DNA from: Candidatus Bathyarchaeota archaeon
Lineage (GTDB): Archaea > Thermoproteota > Bathyarchaeia > TCS64
Reading direction: 5' to 3'
NCBI GenBank assembly: GCA_016867505.1
Contig: VGJH01000017.1
Coordinates: 1 to 11,366 of the forward strand
DNA: 11,366 nt
In this document: one piece after another, positions 7,356 through 11,366 of the stretch
Numbering within the stretch: position 1 is the first letter of the stretch
Layout of the letters: each line of letters opens with the position of its first letter
Position numbers and translations under genes: made by a program
The notes under the pieces: generated by a model
The model's input: the letters and a program-made list of their open reading frames with translations, nothing else
Told to the model about the DNA's origin: nothing
Databases searched by the model: none

Positions 7356-8327
7356 ATGTTAATTAAAGAAGGTATATTTCAATTCAAAATTCCAATGCGA
7401 TTTAACCCATTAGGCTATACTTTTTGTTATTATCTTTCTGATTCAAAAACACTAATTGATACTGGCATAAATGCAAAAGACGCTTACGATGCATTAGAAA
7501 AACAATTAACGGTATTAAATGCAAAAATTATCGATATCGAAAATATTATTCCAACACATTTTCATGGGGATCATGTTGGTCTTATTGATTTAATTCGCCA
7601 AAAAGGTAATTCAAAATTATACGCCCACCAATCGCTTATCGATAAACAAAATAAAGAAAAAGCGTACTGGAAAGATCTCTCACGTTTATCAATTGAAGAA
7701 ATTAAAGAAATGGGTGGTGGAGATATTACACCGCTTTTTGGACGCTTTGAAAACAGTATAAGACCACCACCTAAGCCCTTTAATATCGATAAAATTGTTG
7801 AAGATAATCAGATACTCAAATTAGAAAATACTAATTTACGAATTTTTTGGACTCCCGGCCATGCTAGAGAGCATATTTGCTTGTATGATGCTAACAATAG
7901 AATCCTTTTCAGTGGTGACCATGTTCTACCAAAAATTACTAGTCATGTCGCTATGCATACATGGGGTGAACGCGATCCATTAAATGATTATTTAACAAGT
8001 CTCAAAAAAATTAACGAGTTATCAGTAAAAATTGTACTACCGGGACATGAATATAATTTTACTAATTTATCTGAACGCGTTAACCAATTACATGTTCACC
8101 ATAAATCAAGATGCAATGAAATCAAGGATGCTATAACTAAAGGAGAAAAAACAATTTATCAAATAAGCAGCCGAGTAAGTTGGGATAGCAGGCCTTGGCC
8201 AGAGATGGATTTTTGGACTAAAAGAATGGCTGCAACTGAAACTTTTGCACATTTATTCTACTTAAAGAACAAAAATGAAGTGATTGAAAATAAAAATGAT
8301 GGCATTCTATACTATAATTTAGCTTAA
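7356..8327 (+). CDS. Metallo-beta-lactamase-fold hydrolase (LACTB2/glyoxalase II-like)
   Basis: A complete 323-residue MBL-fold metallo-hydrolase with all metal ligands. The signature THFHGDHVG gives H68, H70, D72 and H73; then come H169 in TPGHAREH, D188 in LFSGDHVLP and H231 in LPGHEY. This is the two-metal set of glyoxalase II, RNase and LACTB2-type enzymes. The region after 245 (HHKSRCNEIKDAI onward, to about 303) looks like the helical/winged C-terminal cap seen in LACTB2-like hydrolases, and SGDHVLPKITSHV is typical of that group. The substrate is unknown: a thioester, a lactone and single-stranded RNA are all precedents in the superfamily. No signal peptide is seen, so it is cytosolic. 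A good AGGTGA fixes the start, and the 3' end overlaps the convergent regulator gene by 4 bp. Confidence 0.92.
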   Translation: MLIKEGIFQFKIPMRFNPLGYTFCYYLSDSKTLIDTGINAKDAYDALEKQLTVLNAKIIDIENIIPTHFHGDHVGLIDLIRQKGNSKLYAHQSLIDKQNKEKAYWKDLSRLSIEEIKEMGGGDITPLFGRFENSIRPPPKPFNIDKIVEDNQILKLENTNLRIFWTPGHAREHICLYDANNRILFSGDHVLPKITSHVAMHTWGERDPLNDYLTSLKKINELSVKIVLPGHEYNFTNLSERVNQLHVHHKSRCNEIKDAITKGEKTIYQISSRVSWDSRPWPEMDFWTKRMAATETFAHLFYLKNKNEVIENKNDGILYYNLA

Positions 8328-8983
8328 CGCCAAACCTTAACGCCACGCTCACCAAGATATTGTGCAGCTAATTCAGCAATGTCAGGAGCTTTAAACGGGA
8401 TTTTCATCTCTCTAATCTGTTGAACAAGATCGCGATAACTAATCTCCTCTTTCCCTTTAATGGCAAACTGATCCAAGATTGTCTGAGCAATTTCCTCTGC
8501 AACACGATATTTTGGACTCAATAATTTATAATGGTGTTTAAGAGCGTTAGCGACTTCATCTCCAGTAGCACTTTCAAGAGACCATACGGTTGGTCGAGGT
8601 CCACCTTTTGATGATTGAATTTTAGATACTTTAACTGCAGGACTAACAAGATTAAGAGCTCTTAATCGTTTAATTGTCCTATATACAGTGGCTTCAGGCA
8701 TGTTTAATTCAGTCTGAAGGACCCAAGCAGTTGCTGCTCCATGTAAACAAAAATATAAGAAAGATTCAGCTACAGCAGGACTACTAAAAATATTTTCACT
8801 GAAGCTAAGCAACTCCTGAATATTTTTCAAAGTAGTAGCAAAATCATTTCTTTCATTTAAAAGAAGCAGTTTTCTAAAAACCTGAGTGTATTTGACAAAA
8901 TTTGTCTCAGCTGAAGACGGTCTATTGACCGATCGACTTTTATCACCGGTTAAGGGATCTTTAAAGGGAAACACTCGCACCAT
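8324..8983 (-). CDS. Winged-helix transcriptional regulator (two-domain)
   Basis: A 219-residue probable DNA-binding protein. Residues 68-112 form a helix-turn-helix: a helix with AVAESFLYFCLHGAATAWVL, then LNMPEATVYRTIKRLRALNLV as the turn and recognition helix. A basic wing follows (KIQSSKGGPRPTVWSL, 121-136). This resembles MarR/TrmB/PadR-type winged helices. The C-terminal 160-219 (EEISYRDLVQQIREM, DIAELAAQYLGERGVKVWR) looks like a second small winged helix or a dimerisation domain. No ligand domain is recognised. GGAG (8993-8996) lies 9 nt before the ATG at 8983. It is divergent from the RHH-DUF99 pair across a repeat-rich region, so it may regulate that pair, itself, or both; this is inference. 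Its 3' end overlaps the metallo-hydrolase gene by 4 bp. Confidence 0.82.
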   Translation of the reverse strand: MVRVFPFKDPLTGDKSRSVNRPSSAETNFVKYTQVFRKLLLLNERNDFATTLKNIQELLSFSENIFSSPAVAESFLYFCLHGAATAWVLQTELNMPEATVYRTIKRLRALNLVSPAVKVSKIQSSKGGPRPTVWSLESATGDEVANALKHHYKLLSPKYRVAEEIAQTILDQFAIKGKEEISYRDLVQQIREMKIPFKAPDIAELAAQYLGERGVKVWR

Positions 8984-9007
8984 ACAGTCAAACTCCAGAA
9001 TATACCG

Positions 9008-9037
9008 GTTGTCGGCAAGAGAAACATCGTTGTCGAT
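9008..9037. promoter_or_regulatory. Direct repeat GTTGTCG, operator candidate
   Basis: GTTGTCG occurs at 9008-9014 and again at 9029-9035, 21 bp apart (two helical turns). The second copy is within the hyphenated palindrome ATCG-TTGT-CGAT (9026-9037). Both lie between the likely TATA box of the winged-helix gene and its start codon, where a bound protein would block transcription. A 9-bp match (GTTGTCGAT) also occurs on the minus strand at 921-929, in the other divergent region. Confidence 0.4.
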
Positions 9038-9039
9038 AA

Positions 9040-9048
9040 GCTTATAAG
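9040..9048 (-). promoter_or_regulatory. TATA-like element of the winged-helix regulator gene
   Basis: The palindromic CTTATAAG sequence at about 9041-9048 is the best TATA-like element upstream of the ATG at 8983. It would start transcription near 9018, giving a short leader that contains the GGAG at 8993-8996. Confidence 0.4.
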
Positions 9049-9058
9049 ATTACTTGTT

Positions 9059-9082
9059 AACATGTAAACATATAAACAAGTA
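9059..9082. repeat. Three tandem 8-bp units AACAWRTA
   Basis: Three adjacent 8-bp units, AACATGTA, AACATATA and AACAAGTA, occupy 9059-9082 inside the 11-bp inverted repeat. The last two units include the TATA-like element of the RHH gene. Short closely spaced half-sites of this kind are typical targets of cooperative ribbon-helix-helix dimers; the assignment is inference. Confidence 0.5.
9069..9077 (+). promoter_or_regulatory. TATA-like element of the RHH-DUF99 unit
   Basis: CATATAAAC is centred about 30 nt before the ATG at 9103, which predicts a transcript start within a few bases of the start codon. The AGGTTGA at 9086-9092 would then lie outside the transcript. The element is inside the inverted and tandem repeats, so binding there should repress. 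Confidence 0.45.
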
Positions 9083-9102
9083 ATCAGGTTGAACCGTAAA
9101 CT

Positions 9103-9552
9103 ATGACTCGAAAAACTGTTGCCATAAGAGGTTTAGATACAGGACTATACAATGAAGTTTTTTCGATGGCAAAAAAAGATGGTAAAAGAGTCAGTGATGT
9201 AGTAAACTCAGCATTAAAAGCATTCATAAATGGAGATGCTCCAGTAAACGATTCTGATAATACTTTTAGTAACTCATCAAATTCAGCGCTTAATGGAAAC
9301 TTTGTACTTACCGTTGATGATGAGGGAGAAGTTACATTATCAAAAAATGATATACTTGAAATTAGTAGAGAGATGGGTCCTTTTAGAATTGAATGCAGTG
9401 GAACTCTGGTTATGGATAAAGATGTAGATTCTGAGGCTTTACGAGGTCTTGAAAAAATAATCATTAAATCAGGGCAAATAAGAGTTTCTAAAAAGGTGTA
9501 TCCCCAGTTCCTTATTAAATGCCAAATCAAAGGTAAATTAGAGAAATATTGA
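9103..9552 (+). CDS. Ribbon-helix-helix protein with unrecognised C-terminal domain
   Basis: A 149-residue protein. Residues 3-44 fit a ribbon-helix-helix DNA-binding domain: strand KTVAIRGLD, helix GLYNEVFSMAKKDG, turn KRVS, helix DVVNSALKAFING. A polar Ser/Asn-rich linker (about 45-64) separates a C-terminal region (65-149) that looks beta-rich, with FVLTVDDEGEVTLSKNDI, FRIECSGTLVMD, GLEKIIIKSGQIRVSKK and FLIKCQIKGKLEKY. I do not recognise this domain by name. Known RHH proteins act as dimers that bind short repeats, often in their own promoter, and such repeats exist directly upstream. Its stop codon overlaps the TTG start of the DUF99 gene by 4 nt, so the two are probably cotranscribed and translationally coupled. 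Autoregulation and an effect on the DUF99 protein are inference. Confidence 0.8.
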   Translation: MTRKTVAIRGLDTGLYNEVFSMAKKDGKRVSDVVNSALKAFINGDAPVNDSDNTFSNSSNSALNGNFVLTVDDEGEVTLSKNDILEISREMGPFRIECSGTLVMDKDVDSEALRGLEKIIIKSGQIRVSKKVYPQFLIKCQIKGKLEKY

Positions 9553-10118
9553 GTAATCAAAATGTTTACAGCATTATCGGAGTAGAAGATGGTAGTTTCA
9601 AAGGTTTCCCCAGATTAAATTTTAATAAAACACTACTTTGTGCTGTGAACACAGTGGGAATAACTATTAAAGAAGTCAGATTTACTGAAATTTCAATTGA
9701 TGGATATGATGCAACTGAAAACCTTTTAAAAATGATAAGAAACATGAATTATGACGTAATTATTCTAGGTGGAATATCTTTTGCTGGTTTTAATTTAGTT
9801 GATGCAAAAAAAGTAAATTTACTGACAGGTAAGCCAGTCATAATCTATATGGGTAAAAGGCCAGATAGTGTAAAAATGCTTAATGCAATTAAAAAATTGT
9901 ATCCAAATTGGATGGAAAAATGGCGATTAATAACAGATTTAGGTGAATTGTATTCAGCTGAAGTAAAGAAGGGAGACCAAAAAATATTTTATGAAATAAT
10001 TGGAGAATCTTCAGTTTGGGGTTTAAAAATTTTAAAACAGGCTGCTATACTTTGTAGAATTCCTGAACCGGTTCGTTTAGCAAATTTGATTGGTAAAGGA
10101 GTTACTCGAAATTATTGA
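9549..10118 (+). CDS. DUF99 family protein (endonuclease V-like, UPF0215)
   Basis: A 189-residue member of the archaeal DUF99 family (COG1628), whose RNase H-like fold is related to endonuclease V. Seen: IIGVEDGSF at 9-17, where most members have a G[IV]DDG motif; DVIILGGISFAGFNLVD (69-85), the family hallmark; TGKPVI (93-98); and the C-terminal RIPEPVRLANLI (170-181). The family has been linked to cleavage of DNA at damaged or deaminated bases, a role I recall as endonuclease activity on deoxyuridine, but that should be confirmed. The start is TTG at 9549, overlapping the RHH stop by 4 nt. No later in-frame start keeps the first motif, and no strong Shine-Dalgarno site is seen, so coupling is likely. 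The first acidic residue of the motif is Glu here (E13), D14 being kept. The 3' end overlaps the convergent PolD gene by 17 bp. Confidence 0.88.
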   Translation: MSNQNVYSIIGVEDGSFKGFPRLNFNKTLLCAVNTVGITIKEVRFTEISIDGYDATENLLKMIRNMNYDVIILGGISFAGFNLVDAKKVNLLTGKPVIIYMGKRPDSVKMLNAIKKLYPNWMEKWRLITDLGELYSAEVKKGDQKIFYEIIGESSVWGLKILKQAAILCRIPEPVRLANLIGKGVTRNY

Positions 10119-11366
10119 AGTCAAGATTAATGCATTGATGTGTTTGCAGATCAAAAATGGTAGCAATACCTGTCGTTGGTGACAAATTCATTCTTTTTTG
10201 GAAAGGAGTTTGATCTTGCCATGACCCTGTTGAGACTAGGGTAACACCTTTGTATTTTTTAGTTTGATTAATATGAACATGCCCCATAACCATAACATCA
10301 GGAATTTCTTTAATGACTAATCGATCTACACTTTCGGGAGCGATTGGAGTAGTCTGTCCATAATGAGGAGCTAGATGACGACAGCGGAATAATAATTCCA
10401 TGGCTTTTATTGGTTCATGAAAATCATAACCGGGTGTAGAACTTAGAATATCATCTAAAGATTTACCATGTTCAACTAGTATTTCAACACCATCCAAATT
10501 TAATCTACAGGGGCTTCCTAACATTTTGACTCGTTTATCTGAATACAATTTTTCAGCATATTTTAAAGGAATTTGAGGTTGTGGCATGCTATGTCGAACA
10601 GCATCATGATTTCCGGGGATGATAACAAATTCAATGTAATCAGGGAATTCTTTCAGAATTTCAGCTGCTGTATCATATTGTTCATGAATGTCAGCAATAT
10701 CTAATTCATTTAATTGTTCAGGATAAATACCAATACCATCAACTAAATCACCAGCAATTATCACGAATTTTACTCTCGAAGCAAGTTCTTTAGATTGTGG
10801 AGGCCCAAGCTCAAGATTTAACCATTTTATAAATTTATTAAATAAATCTGATCTAAAATATTTACTGCCAATGTGAACATCTGCAAGAAAAGCTACACAT
10901 AGATTTTCACTAGCTCTATGAGGCTGATTAGTTGGTACATCTGGCCAAATAAAAGAATTAGCTACTAGAAGATCCTCAGTGTACTTAACTGCATCTACCC
11001 CAATTACTTGATCCTCTTGAATTTCTAATCCATAGCGAATGACATTATCATCCATCGCCATTATAGAAATACTAGAATCTTTATCCTCCATCTCAATGAA
11101 AAGTCTAGGGCCCCTCATTCTTTTTTCGGTTACAATGCCAATTGTTTTTAATTTTGTTTTTAATGGTTGTTTAAAAGTGCTACTAATAGATATGGCATCA
11201 CGTAAATCGATCCTTCTTTTTAATATTCCCTCAAGTCGATCAAATCGACTTCGAAAATAATTTACAAAACCTTCAACGTCACTTGCAGGTTGGGGTTGCT
11301 CTTCATTATGAATTTTTATAGATATTTCACTTTTTTTTGCTGAAATTTTAAATTCATTAAAAGGAA
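10102..11366 (-). CDS. polB: DNA polymerase D small subunit DP1 (partial, N-terminus beyond window)
   Basis: The C-terminal ~420 residues of DP1, the exonuclease subunit of archaeal PolD; the gene continues past the right edge. The frame is open from 11366 to the stop at 10102, so the ATG at 11118 is internal. The part upstream of it already reads as DP1 (EGFVNYFRSRFDRLEGIL, then KTKLKTIGIVTEKR of the OB-fold). Counting from Met 11118, the calcineurin-like phosphoesterase motifs are all present: DVHIGS (80-85), GDLVDG (123-128), GNHD (169-172), EHGK (216-219) and GHVH (279-282). An active Mn-dependent 3'-5' proofreading nuclease is therefore expected. DP1 pairs with the large catalytic subunit DP2, which is not in view. 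The C-terminal LSPTTGIATIFDL block is typical. Convergent with the DUF99 gene, overlapping it by 17 bp. Confidence 0.95.
   Translation of the reverse strand, partial: PFNEFKISAKKSEISIKIHNEEQPQPASDVEGFVNYFRSRFDRLEGILKRRIDLRDAISISSTFKQPLKTKLKTIGIVTEKRMRGPRLFIEMEDKDSSISIMAMDDNVIRYGLEIQEDQVIGVDAVKYTEDLLVANSFIWPDVPTNQPHRASENLCVAFLADVHIGSKYFRSDLFNKFIKWLNLELGPPQSKELASRVKFVIIAGDLVDGIGIYPEQLNELDIADIHEQYDTAAEILKEFPDYIEFVIIPGNHDAVRHSMPQPQIPLKYAEKLYSDKRVKMLGSPCRLNLDGVEILVEHGKSLDDILSSTPGYDFHEPIKAMELLFRCRHLAPHYGQTTPIAPESVDRLVIKEIPDVMVMGHVHINQTKKYKGVTLVSTGSWQDQTPFQKRMNLSPTTGIATIFDLQTHQCINLDFNNFE

Larger units (their letters stand above)
9048..9085. repeat. 11-bp perfect inverted repeat over the divergent promoter
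   Basis: GATTACTTGTT at 9048-9058 is exactly repeated in inverse as AACAAGTAATC at 9075-9085, with a 16-nt spacer. The repeat encloses the TATA-like ATATAAAC in front of the RHH gene and touches the TATA-like element of the opposite gene. As it lies in promoter DNA rather than after a gene, an operator is more likely than a terminator. Confidence 0.65.

Noticed and set aside
9048..9085. Inverted repeat as a terminator or transposon end
   Set aside because: It sits between two divergent genes with no gene ending nearby, and no transposase or target duplication is seen; an operator fits better.
9084..9560. 158-codon minus-strand frame opposite the RHH gene
   Set aside because: It lies almost entirely antisense to the RHH gene, which has a recognisable domain, promoter and coupling. 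The antisense protein is low in recognisable motifs and rich in Ser/Phe/Leu, as expected of a shadow frame.
11039..11260. 73-codon plus-strand frame at the right end
   Set aside because: Antisense to the DP1 OB-fold region, which is open to the window edge; no motif.

Overview
The window is a gene-dense, AT-rich stretch of an archaeal chromosome with no gap between genes longer than about 160 bases. The archaeal assignment rests on the gene content: the small subunit (DP1) of the archaeal replicative DNA polymerase D, a DUF99 protein and an archaeal translin/TRAX-type protein. It is supported by TATA-like elements placed where leaderless transcripts would start and by GGAGG/AGGTGA ribosome binding sites. 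PolD excludes classical Crenarchaeota. The AT richness and the bacterial-type metabolic genes (aminopeptidase C, Old Yellow Enzyme) would suit a mesophilic Asgard or euryarchaeal lineage, but I cannot name the group from sequence alone.

Left part (1-3382): a partial Old Yellow Enzyme-type flavin oxidoreductase runs off the left edge. It is divergent from a CoA-disulfide/persulfide reductase fused to a rhodanese domain, so this is a redox/sulfur pair around a 112-bp control region. A HIT-family nucleotide hydrolase converges on the reductase with an 8-bp overlap, and a small putative ribbon-helix-helix protein lies upstream of it.

Middle (3514-8327): a bleomycin hydrolase/PepC-type C1 aminopeptidase is divergent from a probable operon. 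The operon holds a TRAX-like translin protein with its acidic catalytic residues, an unannotated 44-codon ORF joined to it by a TAATG overlap, and cysteinyl-tRNA synthetase. A metallo-beta-lactamase-fold hydrolase follows.

Right part (8324-11366): a winged-helix regulator is divergent from a two-gene unit made of a ribbon-helix-helix protein with an unrecognised C-terminal domain and a DUF99 (endonuclease V-like) protein, which overlap by 4 nt. The 119-bp divergent region has an 11-bp inverted repeat, an 8-bp triple tandem repeat and a 21-bp-spaced direct repeat, and is the densest regulatory DNA in the window. DP1 converges on the DUF99 gene and runs off the right edge. Its frame is open to the edge, so an apparent start at 11118 is internal.

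Most genes are housekeeping or metabolic. The parts that look least described are the regulator/RHH/DUF99 module with its shared operator-like DNA and the small ORF between the translin and cysS genes. No tRNA, rRNA, CRISPR array or insertion sequence was seen.
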